From Apteryx mantelli (lineage: Eukaryota > Chordata > Aves > Apterygiformes > Apterygidae): 64,000 nt of DNA. Both the position numbers and the translations under genes were made by a program. The stretch is taken from the NCBI RefSeq assembly GCF_036417845.1, contig NC_089983.1, positions 24,457,207-24,521,206 of the forward strand, given 5' to 3'. The stretch's first letter is position 1; every line of letters starts with the position of its first letter. Shown here in pieces: positions 1-14,500 of the stretch. The notes under the pieces were generated by a model. It had not been told where the DNA came from, did not search any database, and saw only the letters and a program-made list of their open reading frames with translations.

Positions 1-1782
1 AATGGATGTTTACAGGGGTATGAGAAGACATTTTTAGATCAAGATTGGATTAAAAAAAAAAAAAGTTCCACAGCTCAGCCATAGCTACTAACGTGGAAGG
101 GGAATTCATTCAGCAAAGTGCAATGGCCTATTCTGTGGTAAGAGGTCAGGCTGCAGCATCATGCAGACTTTCCCTCTCCCTTCCCACAATCCTAAGGAAA
201 AAAAACAAAACAAAACAATGAATAGATAAACTAAAAGAAATAAAATAATGGATTATCCTGATCTTTAATGCATGATCTCTCATGCTTTAATCTCTCCATT
301 TTGAATATTCCAATTTTATCCTCATATGTCACTAAGCATTGATTTTTTGTATGGAATGATATTAAATATTCTTAAAGTCTAAAGAAATATGTATTCTGCT
401 TACTGCTAACATTCATTTCACTTACTGCTTTAAAGAAATCTCTCTTACTGACACTAGTTTAAAACCTAAGTGTCCATGGAAGTGCAGGAGCTATCATAAA
501 GTCAATTCTTATCTCATTATTACCTGAAATTCTTTGCACCTCACTGAGTGATGGTTTCATTAGAAAAACAGAAAAGAAAGACAGATTACTGTTCATGCCA
601 ATGAAGTACCAAAAATGCATCAAGCACTTTACAAAAACATTAGAATTCACAGACATGCCTGAAAAGACAGAGATGAAAAAATCATTTTTTAGGGTTGTGC
701 AGAGTTCTAAGACACACTGACTAGAATTAAACTGAGCATAGGAATGGGTGAATTGCTCAAAAGCAGTTCCCTGACAGAGCAAATCAGTGGAAAAAAATCT
801 TTTTTCTTAATGTGAAACTGATTATCTCTTGACTATCTTCTATGAGGGAAATGTATACAATTTCTTACCATATTATTACTTAACACTAAGTCCAGCACAC
901 ATTAATTGTTAAATATGCTTAGTTCTTCCTACTTTTGAAATGTTAATAAGTTAACATTCAGTTGCATTGACAAAAAAAAAAAGACTGTAAAAAATACTCG
1001 AAATTAACATTCATTTATCATGGAAGGATCTCTATCTCCAACATTACTAATAATTTCAGCTGGAATTACACTAAACTGCTCCCATCTGCTGAAGTGCACT
1101 AAGCATGTCCTAATATGAGAACAGAAATGCCTTTAGGCACCTTTCACATAAAAACTATCCTAGCAGTCCTAGAATATTCTCATCATGGAAAAGCTATATG
1201 TTGTCCATCAGCCTTTGATTTCCAAAACATATTATAGACAGAAGACTGTTCATAACATGTATTGAGTTTTATACACAAACAGATAGCAAAACCAGAAGAG
1301 ACTACTGTGATCATCTAATATAAAAAGGACCAAGAGAGTTTTCTGACTTGCTCCCTGTTTGAATTATACTGTATAATTTGGCAAATCATCCGATATCAAT
1401 GCAAGTGTCCAGCAGTGGGAAGCCACCACAAATCTTAATCAGCTCTTGCACTAATTAATTACCCTTCATTATTAAGAATGTGCATTATTTCTCATTTAAA
1501 TATGTCTAGCCTCAAACGTTAGCCAATGGACCTTGTTAAACCCTTGCCTACTGCACTGAAGAACTCTCTATTACAAAATTTCTTTGTGCACACACCCACT
1601 GCTTTTGGTACTGATGTAACACTTTGAGAATCTAATATCAGTTTTCACACCTTTTGAGTGATTTTAGTAAGTTTGAGAAAGTCTGGAGAAGAACTGGCAT
1701 AATTAAAGAACTGATAAACATTTGAGTCAGATGCTCATAAAGGTGTGTATTTACTTAATTCAAAAGAAGGTTAAAAGTTTAC
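1..1782. other. Non-coding AT-rich DNA
   Basis: No gene, RNA or mobile element is recognised. The longest frame (minus strand, 459-782, 107 codons) has no recognisable domain and ordinary AT-rich composition. There is a short A-run at 52-64. By inference this is intronic DNA of the gene starting at the CpG island. Confidence 0.6.
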
Positions 1783-1786
1783 TTGA

Positions 1787-1991
1787 ACGCCTCAGATGAG
1801 ACGCTGTACCTGCCCCCTGGTAGCCATCTGGGCATGAGGCACGCTGCCATTCAAACCCGCGACCGCGCACCCACGCTCGCCGGGCAGGCTGACCGCTGCG
1901 GCTGCAGAGACGGCTTCCACACAGGCAGAGGGAGGCCCAAGCAAGCGCACGTCTCACGAGCGCCAGACGCGATCTGCTTCGGCAGCACAAT
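1787..1991. promoter_or_regulatory. Mini CpG island (possible alternative promoter or exon)
   Basis: I count 20 CpG dinucleotides between 1787 and 1982, with GC content clearly above 60 percent, while the flanks are AT-rich and nearly CpG-free. In a bird genome such CpG retention usually marks DNA kept unmethylated in the germ line, for example a small promoter. On the minus strand a moderate donor CAG|GTACAG lies at its exit (1812/1811). No protein family is recognised in either strand's frames. It would lie in the inferred first intron of OSBPL6. A recently inserted GC-rich sequence is the alternative. Confidence 0.55.
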
Positions 1992-4900
1992 GGCAATAGA
2001 CATGCTTCAGCTATTATTCTCATCACAGATGCATTGCACAATAGCCAATTGCTCCTATACTATATTAACCCATACTACACTCTCCCATCAGATTTATGCA
2101 AAACTGGTATTCAGCTATACAGGGTATTATGTTCTAAAAGATAGGCTCCTTGTGAGGCTGTGTAGGCTTCACAAATTGTGACTCAAAGTCTGAGGGACAG
2201 AGGAGGATTCAAACTACTCAAATCAAGAAACGAAAAAGCGCAATAGACTTCAGTCACAATTGCATAGCAATAACTTAGCAATACCGTAAACATGCCAGCT
2301 GGCATGCAGTAAGTACTCCTGGTTATTTACGCATGTGCCGGGAAACAACTGCTCTCCCCTCCTAACATCAAACATTGCTATTTTCTTTGAACGCAATATA
2401 CAGAAATCCTGCTCACAATTCCTTATAATTAGGGACAGGACATTTGCATTTGGTACTCTATGGTGTTTCATAGAAAGCACTAAGGGTAGTAATGCCCAGC
2501 TGAGAATCTTGTTTCATCTCCCTTTAAAAACCCCTTGCTTTTAAGCACTTCCATGAGTGATAATCATTATTGCATGACCTGCTGCATTAGCACCACTTGC
2601 AAGACATGAAATTGCTTTTCCTCTGCTTGACACATAATAAACCAGAATGTCCACAATGGCAGCGAAGAATAAGATTGAGAGACTCAGATGGAGCTATGTA
2701 ATCAGCAAATAGGGTGTATGGGTTCAGTCAGTCAACTGAAAAATGGGTTAATTTTATACTGGCCAAAGAGGAGGACTATTCTGTGTTAGTGATTAACATT
2801 CACATTCATACCTGCCAACCTCACTAGTTGCTTGTGAACTGTATGATGCTCAGTAATGTGCCCATCCCCAAAATGCCAGACAAATAACCCATGTTAGCCA
2901 GCACAGAAGGCTTGTAAGGCTAACAGAGCAGCAGAAGCACAGATCCCTACCATGCCAGTATAATATCTTAACTTTTTACTACAGATGCATTTTTTCCCAC
3001 TATTCCCAGTCTCACCAACACCCCAGATTCCCACATTATTGTGTCCTGCATTCCCACCTCCTTCAAAGCTCATGCTCTCTGCCCCCACTCCAGTATTCTT
3101 CATTATTCCTCTCCCCCATCCAAGCACACAGAATCTCCCTACACACCAGTTTACCCCCTTGTATTTCATGTCCATGCCAGTTACTCGTTCCTCTTTGTGT
3201 CTGCTCCATTCATAAACTACATGGAACTTCATATCCTTCCTTTTCTAACCCAAACTCTATACATGCACCACTTTTTTACTAGCTGAGATGTTGCACGGCA
3301 CAGCCTAGAAGCAGCAGAAGGCCAGCTAACAGCAAGAAATCCTTTTAAAACAATTCAAAACATATGCAGTATTTGCAAAGAACTGCTGTTTAAGGGAAAG
3401 TCTGTTGCTGCAGATTCAAGTTAAAGGAAAAAATAAACACAGACAACCTTCAATTAGAGCCAAAAAATCCCGAAGTTCTGCACCCTGCCACGTTACAATA
3501 CACGGATCTATGCCCCCAGCCTCTCTACTTCCAGCCAAGATAAGAGAACGTCTTTTTTCAGCTTGGTTCTCAACAAAAATTTAATCACATAACGACAAAC
3601 AAAAGATGCCTTGTTTCAACAGTACTAAACCTGTGGCATGCTATTATTTTATCACAAACCATTTGTAATTTTCTTTGCAACATAATTTGTAATAGAGGGG
3701 CTTAAAATAATATCAGCAACATCATCAGCACTTACACAATGCTTTTCATCTGTAGTTCTCAAAAGCATTTAAGGAGTTTAATTTTAGCATGGAGTCAAGT
3801 CAGTTATAGCAGCTGCAGAGTTTGCAAGTTGCAATCAATTCTCACAAAGTCCTCATTAATGATCTGAAATAACAGTTCCATTCAAGCTTTAAATGGAAAG
3901 TGGCTGCCAATTATGCACAACACTGCTTGTCATTGTGCTTTAGCAGAATATTTACTAAGAAATAATACATTTTCTTTTGTGCTCAAATCAAGATTCCCAA
4001 ACTGATCTCAAGAGCTCAAGGGAAAATTCCAAACTGCCTAATTTCAATACAACTTTAAAGAGACCCAGAATACTTCTTCAGTTTCACCAGTAAGAAGCAA
4101 ATACCTTTTTGCACAATTCAAGTCATGGTTTAGAGTTGCATTTAATTTGCTTATCTTGTTAGGAAATAACTATTTCCTAAAGTTATCAACAAATATGAAT
4201 AACTTGGTATATTTATCAAAATTCAGTACACATTCCCAATTAAAACAGATGATACAAATACAGTGTATCATATTCAGTTACAAATTTTTTGAAACTTTGG
4301 CTTGGAAGTCTATTAACTGAATAAGAGAAATACAATCCTTTTTTCCTTTTTTTAAGGGAGCATTATAACTTCAAAAACTCAGTGATATTGTATATGAAAC
4401 TAAATTTCTCCATTTTAATCTAATTTTCCAAACTTTCCAAATCATGGTGTATTTACAAGGTACTTACATTTGGCATTCTAACTACACTGATAAGAACATA
4501 AAAACAATCTAAAAACAATCTCTCTGATTACTTAAGATGAATTTAATTTTTTTAAATAGATATCATATAAAATGATATATTGTTCTTCTATCTGTAAAGA
4601 TTTGTGTTTAACATTTGGAGAAGCAGATATCATTAGAGAGATGCCTTTCGGAAAGCTACTCAGAGTAACAATGAGCTATACTGACTACAAAACCTGCAGT
4701 AAGGTTAGACACATCACAGAACTTGGAAGAAGGAAAAATTTAAGCTTCTTACAAGGTAGGATGAGAGTGACAAAGCAAATGGATATTATAGGGAGAAAAA
4801 GAATTTCTTTCCTTCTTTTCCTGAGCGCACATAAGTGCCCTGAACTGATCAGCCACGAATCAAACACAAGCAGCCAAAGCAATTAAAGCTACATTGAAGA

Positions 4901-5885
4901 ATTTTGCTTTATGATACCCCTTAATGCCAACGGGAACACCAAACTCTGCAACTGAAAAGAACAGCCAAAAGGCAAATCTTGCATCTGGCCTGCATTGGCC
5001 AAAGGAGGTGACTCAGCTGTGCTGACAGCACAGAGTAAGGGGAAGAAGCAAAATCTAATAGTTGGCTGAATTATTACTCTACTAAACAGAACCCTAGTAA
5101 ACGGAAAACTGATGAAGGTAACATACTGCGGAATGAGGACTCTTCTGCAATCTCTACAATTTCCACACTGCTCAGCTTTATACAGGATGAATCATCAATC
5201 ACAAGTCAAGCAACTGCTTTTCATGAATACTGACCTTGCCTAATGCATAAAGGAAATGTAAGATTTCTTCTTCAGCATGTTTGGTTAGAAGTAACATCAA
5301 TTAAGGATGCATTTAGATAGTCTCTCTTCTGTCTAAACTTAAATAACTGAAAACCTCGTGTCATCTAAAATAACATCTTGCCCTATGATGTTTATGAACA
5401 TCAATGAAATAACAGAAAACCTGGATTGTTCAACCTCCTCCGTGTTTCCTGTTTTAGCAGATAGTTAAGTTATATCATACGCATAGAGACCTCTAAAAAG
5501 ACGTACAATGTACAGGTAAACGTCACAGTTTTCCGCTAAATCAGACAATACAATCTTTCGTGCATGTGGGGTAATACAGCATTGACCAAGTGTCACCACG
5601 CTACAGTGCAGGTCTAAACCTACTACCATTTCAGTTCATGGAAGGATTAACAGTGCAGGGTCAAAACTGAAAAAGAAAACAAGAAAGAGCTGGAATTGTT
5701 CCTACTCTGTTGCAATTATTCAAAAAGTCTGATTTTTTGGACTGCTGCAATGTAAGCACTATATCATCTCTTCATCAAAAAACTGAGAATAGCAGTGGTA
5801 AGTTAGAGAATATATCCCAAATTATATACATTGTCACTGGCAGAACCAGGACTATGATTAATGTCCTCATAATAAAGTTTATAAA

Positions 5886-5904
5886 CACACACACACACAC
5901 ACAC
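5886..5904. repeat. (CA)n microsatellite
   Basis: About nine to ten uninterrupted CA dinucleotides followed by CCCCTCTC. Confidence 0.95.
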
Positions 5905-8900
5905 CCCTCTCACTAAAAAATTAAATAAAAATACTTTAAAAGCTTGGAATATTTAATTAAAAGTTGAAATATTTATTTATAGCCCTCTTGTTGTTCGACT
6001 GATTAATTATTAATTTACAGTCTCCTTGTCTGTAAGCTAACCATCTAGAAGTCCATCCAAGGAAGTGAGCATTTCGGTGAAAGCATTTTTGTTGAATTAC
6101 CACACTATCGTGAATTTAAAAGGAACTCTTCCACCCTTACATCCTGGCTGACACTGTTGGTCCTAGAGATGATGCAAGTGTTGGTACTGTTTTACTTCTC
6201 TGTAAATTCCCATACATGCTTTTACTACATATGGTCCATTAGACAATTCTCTACCAATCTTTTCATTACTAAATCATTTTATGGCACTTGAAATAGAAGG
6301 CTGTATTCAGAAATTTTATACCAGCAGAAAATTTTCAGTCCGAATAGCAAAACAATTCTTACTTATTTTTAACTAAACTAAATCTAACCAAAATACAGTC
6401 TGTCTTCCATTTAGGTATGAATAGGAAAAACAGCAACCAAACAGGAAGTTGCTCCAAGCCCCTCACAGTTCACCCTACCCATGTCCTCAACTCGAGCCTT
6501 CAAATTCCAGAGAGAAAAAAAGATTATATCAAATGCGGGATTAAATAACTGTATCAAATTTTAGCATGGATGATATATGCCCAAGACATTTCCTAACTTG
6601 TTCAGGTTACCCCTGCCTCTGAGGGGAATGCTGCATATCATGTTTTGTACGTGGCCTCAGAAAAGTTGTAATGAGAGCTCATGTAAACTATTCACCTGTC
6701 TGAATAGGCCAGTATTTCTAGGGATACTTTGTGAATTTTACTCTAATTACACTATGTCAACTAGCATCAACTCTATGGAGTTGAATTATAAAATTTTTCT
6801 AATACACAGAGTAGCTTTTTGGACTTGACCTGTAATCATCCCATGTAAATGAGAAGGCAGTTCATTTTTTAAAATGTAATTCAGAGAATCCTTTATTTTA
6901 AATTAAACTTAATGACTAATTTACAAGAAAAAAAGTTTCAAATACAGAACAGATTCTAAGACCATCTAAGATCATCTTTTTTTTCAAAAACGTCATCTTT
7001 GTTTCAAAAACAGGGAAGCAAAACTGTCCAATCTAAATCTGGCAAGCAACGAATACCCATAAAATTAGACTTCTGCATTAAGAATGGAGAGCAACTGCAA
7101 ACCAAGCTGCCTGCAGATACAATGAAGTCAGTATGACTTTGCAGTATTTTAACCTTCTGCACTAATTCCTCAGATTTGGGGCAGTCTATTCAAGAGAATA
7201 ATGGTCGTTTCTTTTGTGATGGGAAGAGAATGAAAAGATGCCAAGAAGTGTTTCAGAAGTATGAAATTTTTAAGTACTGGAAAAAGCATGAAAGAAAATC
7301 CTTGAATTAACATGCACCTAATGTCTCAAATTGTTGAATGAAATGCTTGCTGCACAGTATACACTGTACAGTTTGTTCAATAGTACCCAAAGACGTGGCT
7401 GTAAAAGTGCCAAGTACTCTCAGGCCAGCACCAAGCAGCTTGCAGCATTTTGTGCTAAGCAAGATCTAATACAATATGGCCAGAAGAACTTTCTCAAGTT
7501 TGCAGCTGCCCATCAGAATCTGTTACAGTCAGACAGCCTTTAAGTGACCCTATAAGGCAGTGGCTTTGCACTCAAGTCCACAAATTCCTAGCAACAATGT
7601 GACGCATTTTCAATTTGTGCCAAATAGAGATAGAAATGAAAAAAACAATTTTTTTATGGTCCTACAGCTACTTCTGAAGATTTGTCATTGAAAGAAAATG
7701 CCCTTTGGTGTGTTTATCCAGTGCTGATACACATCTGATTTCAAAATGACCAGTTAAGTCAGTGGTATTTGTACCTCGACAGCCTGAGTAAAATCCCACT
7801 AACTATTTTCTCAAGTGCGCAGAGGCTCTTTGTCACACACATCTATAATTTGATAGTCCCCAGTCTTTGAGAATTGTCTCATTACTAACAAAACCCAACA
7901 ACTTTCTTATTCTCCCTCGTTTCCTCCACTTTTTACTGCTACCTTTGCCTCAATCTACCCGTCCAGTTGCACAGCTGATTAGCGCAGGAGCACGGCACGC
8001 TCTCTGGAGTATGTCCTGGGATACGGTTATTTCATTTGCCCTCCATCCAGCCTCCGCTGCACGCAGACACACGTGACACCCGAACATATACAGACTGTGC
8101 TACAGGAAGTATTACTTATCTTGCAATGGTGATACATGTGTCACAAGCCTCAACTAGAAAATGGCCATTCAAGCATGACCAATTAACGATTAAGAATTCG
8201 CACAACTAGTACCTTCTAAAAACAAGACTGAATGATAACTCCAAACATTTCAGAGATTATTTCTTTTTGACTGGTAAGGCCATTTAGGAACCTTCTCCTC
8301 CCCCACAATCTTCATCTACAAATTTCCATAAGTATGATTCCAAATCTTTTCACTTTATCTGGGGGGAGAGACTTCTGGAATATGGACTCTCTATATAAAT
8401 ACATACACACACTTCTTTTTGCCTACTCCATCAAATTTTACAAGATTTTTGCATAGCTATGTTAGATGGGTATTTCCCTAAGGCACTGTTTACCGTATAT
8501 TAAATAGAGACTATGGTGCTAAGTGAGCACTCCTGACTGAAGTCCACCTGCTGCAGCGCAGAAGTGTAGAAAGAGAGTGCACATCAGAGCCAGCCCTGCC
8601 TCCATACCCACAGGGCAGCCCTGCACACTGCACACACAAGTGAAGAACAACTCCGCAAGGCCAGGGAAATCATAGCTGGATACTAGGCTTCGTCATGACC
8701 TAAAAACGCATTTTTAGAATTATTCTTGCCTGCCTTTTAAGTGTGGTTCTTTACACTAACAAACCATTAACAGATTGTGTTTGTCAACTTGATATGTAAA
8801 AAATGCTTTCTCACAGTCTACAGTAAAATGCTTCTCTGTTTGAAACGCTGTTCTTTGCACAAGATGTTAGGCTGACTCTTCCCAATAACCTCCAGAGAAC

Positions 8901-11475
8901 ACCTCATCACGAGTTAGATCCCCAAGCCATTTTCATAAAGCCGACAACCCTGCTTTCCTCAACCATACTTAAAACATAAAAATCCTATTTCATTTTTTAC
9001 AATGATTCTGCACTAACAGTTTCTAACTCATTGTTTGAGTCTGAAAAGGAAGCTATAGAAAACTGAAGAGATTTTATATTAATTAACAAAGACATTACAT
9101 GTTGTGATTATTTGCTTAAACAAGCCATTTCAGTAGTTACTCTCAGGAACCTGATCTTCCTGTGGTTACTAAGCGCCACTACCACAGTATTTGCCATAAA
9201 AGTTACTAATCCACACACCAAAAAATAAAAAATAAAATAAAAAAATCAAAGACTAAGTATGTCACAGAGACCACAGCAGCATTCATTTTATCTGCTAATG
9301 GCAACTGTCAACTTTTGTAATTATGTCAATTAGATTTAATCTGAAGTATGTAGCACAGCAAAAAAATTATACAGCTGCAGGAACTATACAAGTGCATGCG
9401 TATGGTAATGAATGGCTTTATTAAAAAGAATCTGAGGGAAAGTTTTAGTGGTCAAACATTTGGGGCAAAAGAACTTTCCACAACATACAGAAATTTGAAT
9501 CCAGCACCATCCAGGTTTGTAAACACTTGAGGAAAGGTAATTTATGATCCAAAACAACAATACACTTCAGATCAAAACTGTGTTGAGGCCTCCTTTATAG
9601 TCTCATCATAGCAAAACTGAATGATAAAGTGCTGACATGACAGATAATGTTCTTGAGATGCCACTTTTGACAAAGTCAGCTTTTTTTCCAGTAATATAAT
9701 AAAAGGAGAAAAATAAAAAGCATAAAGCAGCAGCAAGTAGAAATAAGAGGTCCTAACAGTTAAAAAGGTTTTTGCTCTGTAGGATGTGAAGACTCATTTT
9801 TTGTCCTTCTGAGATGGACGTTATATTGCCTTCAGCCTGAAGGCAGACGAAAATATAAAAAACCAGAAGGATTACTGAGCAATTGTAACATAAGATTAAA
9901 ACTGCAATATTCACAATTGCAGGATGATTTAGCACAGAATAAGGTATTAAGTGAAGGATGCACTATAGACAGCCTTTAAATTCTTTGCAATTTGATTCAC
10001 CCAAATACAATGATCACCATAGCCCATCTTCTAAATGAGGAAGTTGCATAAGAAAGCACTGGTGAGAGAAATGTCAAGTAAAATATTCTGAGTTAATACT
10101 TTTCTATATACATCTAGGAATACTCAGCTATTTCCCACGACTTTAAAAGCTAAAGCAAATAACTTGTAGACAGTGTAGAAGTCTAATATTATTGTTTCAT
10201 TTTCTTAAAATATTTGGATGTTGTCTCAAAACCTTTATGAGACCACGTAAATTTGTCCAATATAAATACGTATTTTCTTATTTTCCTCTGTCCTCCTGTC
10301 TTTCCTAGTGTTCTTGAGGGTTTTACCAAAATGGAGGTGGTGGTTGAGTACAGCTCTTCTTATAAAAGAGGAAAAGCACTTGTGTGTGAAAGCTTTGTGA
10401 CTGCCAGGAAGACCAAATCAATGGTGAACACAACCGGACCCTACCTAGCAAACAAAGGACCCTATGGTGGCACTGATATTGGGGCTTTTCTGTAAAGCCT
10501 CACTCAGAACAGCATAAAGGACAGGGAACAAGGCCCTATTCCACCACTTCTACATCAAAAAGATCACAAGGACTACACTTTTATTTGGTCTATGCAAGAG
10601 AGGAAAAGGGTTGTTTCTTGCTTTTCTTGAGCCTTCCTCTTTCCCCACCCTTTATATATTTGCATAGCAACCAACTATCATCTTGCTCGCCTGAGCAAAA
10701 TAAACTGAAAGCTAATAGTTTCAAGATTTGTAACACAGAGGAGAAACCTACCATATATTGCACTTTATTAAGTCAACTACAGTTGGTTGGTTATACAACA
10801 AGAAGGATTCTTTTAAAAACATTTAACTAAATTGTTTCTTCTGTTATCAGAGTGACAGTAGCTTCCATTAACTGGAGATAGGTTTTTGAGAAAGAAGGCT
10901 TTCTTTGTGACTTCATCCACCAGACAAATAAAAATATATATAAAATGGAGATGTTAAGAGAACTCCATAACCAGCTTTCCAACATACCATATTTTCATTC
11001 TGTCCTGGACGTCACTATCACTTCAAAGCTAGCCTTTAAAGATTGATTTTTATGTTTTTCTTTGCCTGAGGCAGAAATGACTCATCACCTAAGTTATGAT
11101 GAAATGTACAAAAGCTGTTACATTCAGTCCAACGGAATAGAGCCAAAGTCCTGAGGTACCCTTGCTTTAAAGCATTTTCCAGCTACAAATACATCATCTG
11201 TTCCAAACTGGCAAAAATTGAAGTTTCTGCTCCCGTTTATAATTTCTGATCATGACACTCCTAGATGAAATAAGGGAAGGGATGGAAACAACTTGCCTAC
11301 ATTTAATGTTCTAGCCCCACATCAGCTAAAATACTCTTACTTTTTGCTACACAACACTGGAATGTAGTTTTGATTTAGAAATCAGAAACAGAATGCCACC
11401 TCAACTAACATGTCATATAAAAGTCTGTTACAAAAAGAAGCTCCAATAAACAATCAATTACCTCAATATCTCTTT

Positions 11476-11517
11476 TTCCAGTTTTGAAGCTGGAAACAAA
11501 GCTCCAGTTTTGAAGCT
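11476..11517. repeat. Short direct repeat (CCAGTTTTGAAGCTG twice)
   Basis: A 15-bp unit occurs twice, separated by about 12 bp (GAAACAAAGCT), as in a small local duplication. Confidence 0.85.
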
Positions 11518-14500
11518 GCAAGATAAAATTATTGCAACAGAGTACAATTCTTTATATTGTCCTGAACACAATATGGCCTGATCAACAGTATCATCAAGCA
11601 GAAGTCTTTGTCAGACTTAACTGATATTAATTAAAATGGAAAAAGAGACTCTCTGGTAGAAATCTGTTTGTACCCTGAGTTTTTTGCAAAAAAAATAACA
11701 ATTTTTAAATCAAATCTATTATATTTAACTGTAAAGAAGCTGGGTTATAGACAGAATTATCCAGGCAATCAACACCTATTTACGTTTTAATTTGATCTAA
11801 CCACTGTGTCTGTTTTACAGCATCTACTTCATCACCCTCAGCAGTAGATCTAGTCATCATATAGATCTGCTTGAACAAGCTGTTAAAAGAATACATATAT
11901 AAAATGCTTGTCACTGACCATCATTCTCCCCTTTTTCCAAGCAGCTGGAAAGTGGAAAGCGCTCCTGCCATTTCCATTCAGAATGTATTCCATGAAAATG
12001 GAGAGTTCAAAGACACACACCAGAAATTAAGGACCAGAGTCTGCAGAGGCAGTCACCTCTCTGTGATTGCCAGGACTCATCATCTTCATGTGGCTCACTG
12101 CAACTGAGTAATTCACTCGGCAGTTCCCCCATAAATAAACCCAGGATATTAACTAATCCAAGAGAAACAAAAATAACACTAAATTACCTTTCTCTCCGTT
12201 GACATAGTTACTAAACATGGAAGGTTGTTAAATGTAAACTTAAAACCGAAATAAAATTCTACAGCTAACAAACTGGACTGAAATAAACCATACCATGTTT
12301 TGCCATATTTCCCTACAGATCTGTATCCATTTCATTGTATTTTAATAGTAGGAGAATGCTGAGCTGCCTCTCTTTCAACTGTGGTTCAGCTGGGTTTTAT
12401 TAATAATGAGACAGAATAAAAGTGATCTGTTTGTAGATCTGCAAACACCCAAATATCTGTCACTTGGAGAAGATGGTACAATAAAAAACACGTAATTTCT
12501 ACCAGAAAAAAAAAGTTATTAGCAAAAGCACTTTTCATTTTTTTTCTCTATATGTTTAGAAAGAAAGGAGAAATAAAAGGAAAAAATCAGAGGGACATTA
12601 TACAAAAGTTCCTAAATTTGAGCCTTGTAATGTGCTTTCCCATTAGAACAAACTCAAGATTCATCGTTTTATTTATGAAAGGAATCCTAGTAACTTCCTA
12701 TTCAGCTAAGTTGGTACTCCCATGTCAAACACTGGAGCTGCAATCCAAAGCTGAGGAACAGTCAGAGGTTTAGGGAACAGGTTTAAAAGCAGACTGGTAG
12801 CAACCAAATCTTACTGGTCACTGACAATAGCTAGTGGTCTGCCATATCCAAAAAGACACTGGTGTTACCAGTGCAATCAATACAAGCTTTCCCGTCACAA
12901 AAGGCATGGCAATGACTGCCACGCTGTCTCACCCGAAAGCCCCGGGAGAGAAGCCAGGGCTAAGGAACGCACAGAGTTTATATTCTCCTCCCCACTAAGA
13001 AGTCAGTTAAAACAGACGAATGTTTATGACTCACTGCCTACACTCCACAGTGCACTAAACAAGACTGTTCTGCAGAGTGTTAAGCACTACATTCACACAG
13101 AAAAATTAGGATTTTTAATTGCAGTAAGTGACATTGACTTTGTAGTTTGAAATATCTTATTCATCTGGAAATATTAATGTTTTCGACTTTGACCATTTTC
13201 CTACCTGATGGGCTGAAAGGTTTTAATAACAGCCAAATATTACAGAAATACTTTTGCTCAAATATACTACAGCCAAATACTTAAACTTTTAACTTTGTAA
13301 TATTAAAACCTATGCCCTAATTGAGATGATATAATAAATGGTTTAAAACAGAAATGTTGACAAAATTCAAAAAAAATAGGGGAATATATTATCTTTTTGA
13401 ACCAACCAAAGGTTGCATTATGCATGGCACTATAGGAACAGGGCTGCTCTCCAGGAGCAAACTAGCACCATCAGAACTGCCAGCACTTCCTGAAAACCTG
13501 CGAGTATCACTTGACTATTACTACAGAAATAGCATTTTTCATGCACGACCACTGTCATCACAGAACTTTAGGATAATTAATCTAAGCAGCATATCTCACA
13601 CATGAAACGAAGAAGCTGGGAGGAACCATGGATGCTTTGCATTCTTCAGAGAAGTCTAAAAGACATATAAGCCATTTTTAGTTTCTCTTGGTATACAAGA
13701 TCACCTTGGAAGGTGCAAGACATAAATGGTGCAAAAAAATAAAATGTCTGTGTATTAGCATACTCAGTCCAAAGACAGTACCTGCATAAGCATTTGTATG
13801 TCACCAAAATAGTGTCACTGCAATAGATACTGTCATTTAACAAGACTCATTTCTTAATCTAGAAGATACACGGAAAGGACACAAATCCTTCTCTTACTGT
13901 GATCCTTAACACAAAAGGAACACATCCATTCTTAAGGAACAAAACACACAAAGCAAATCCACCAAGGAGAAAATAATCTCATTAAATATTTGCTCTTTGG
14001 AAGAAGTTCTGAACATGTAGCATATCGGGATACTGACATACTTGGGAAGTTTCATAGTGCTGCAAAGCAGCAGAGGCTGCTTGCACTGCCTTCCGTGAAC
14101 CAGGGCTGCCAAAATTGCTATGAGAGCCAGGTCAAACACAGAAAACAATGGCCAAATACATCATCTTTAAAAACCATGGGAGAAAATCAACCACCAAAAA
14201 CTTCAGACCAGCACATTCTCTAATGTGCCGGTGTACCCCTATCGCTATCATCAGCAATACAGCCAGGTCGCAGAATGTTTGACTGGAGCCTTTTACATCC
14301 AGCAGTGCCACGTACCAAATCTTTGAAACCACACAAAAGAAGGCTACACCAGTCCCAGACCAAAGCAAAGTACAAACCACTTACTAAAGAGCACCTTCAA
14401 GCTTGTCACATACATAAAAACTACAAAAATTTTTAAAAAGGTCAAAATTATGAGCCCATTGCCATATTGTTCTTTCTTCAGGAAAACATTTTAACCACAA

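Noticed and set aside
1976..1991. CTGCTTCGGCAGCACA looks like the 5' end of U6 snRNA.
   Set aside because: The match stops after about 15 bases, and the rest of U6 (ACAGAG box, stem sequences) is absent. It is a short self-complementary coincidence in the mini CpG island.
2894..3286. Opposed open frames (112 minus; 76 and 81 plus).
   Set aside because: They arise from a C-rich plus strand and Gly-rich complement and shadow one another. No domain is visible.
5001..5032. TGACTCAGC and TGCTGACAGCA as a MAF/NF-E2 enhancer.
   Set aside because: The motifs are real but short and common. Without conservation or accessibility data they do not support an enhancer call.
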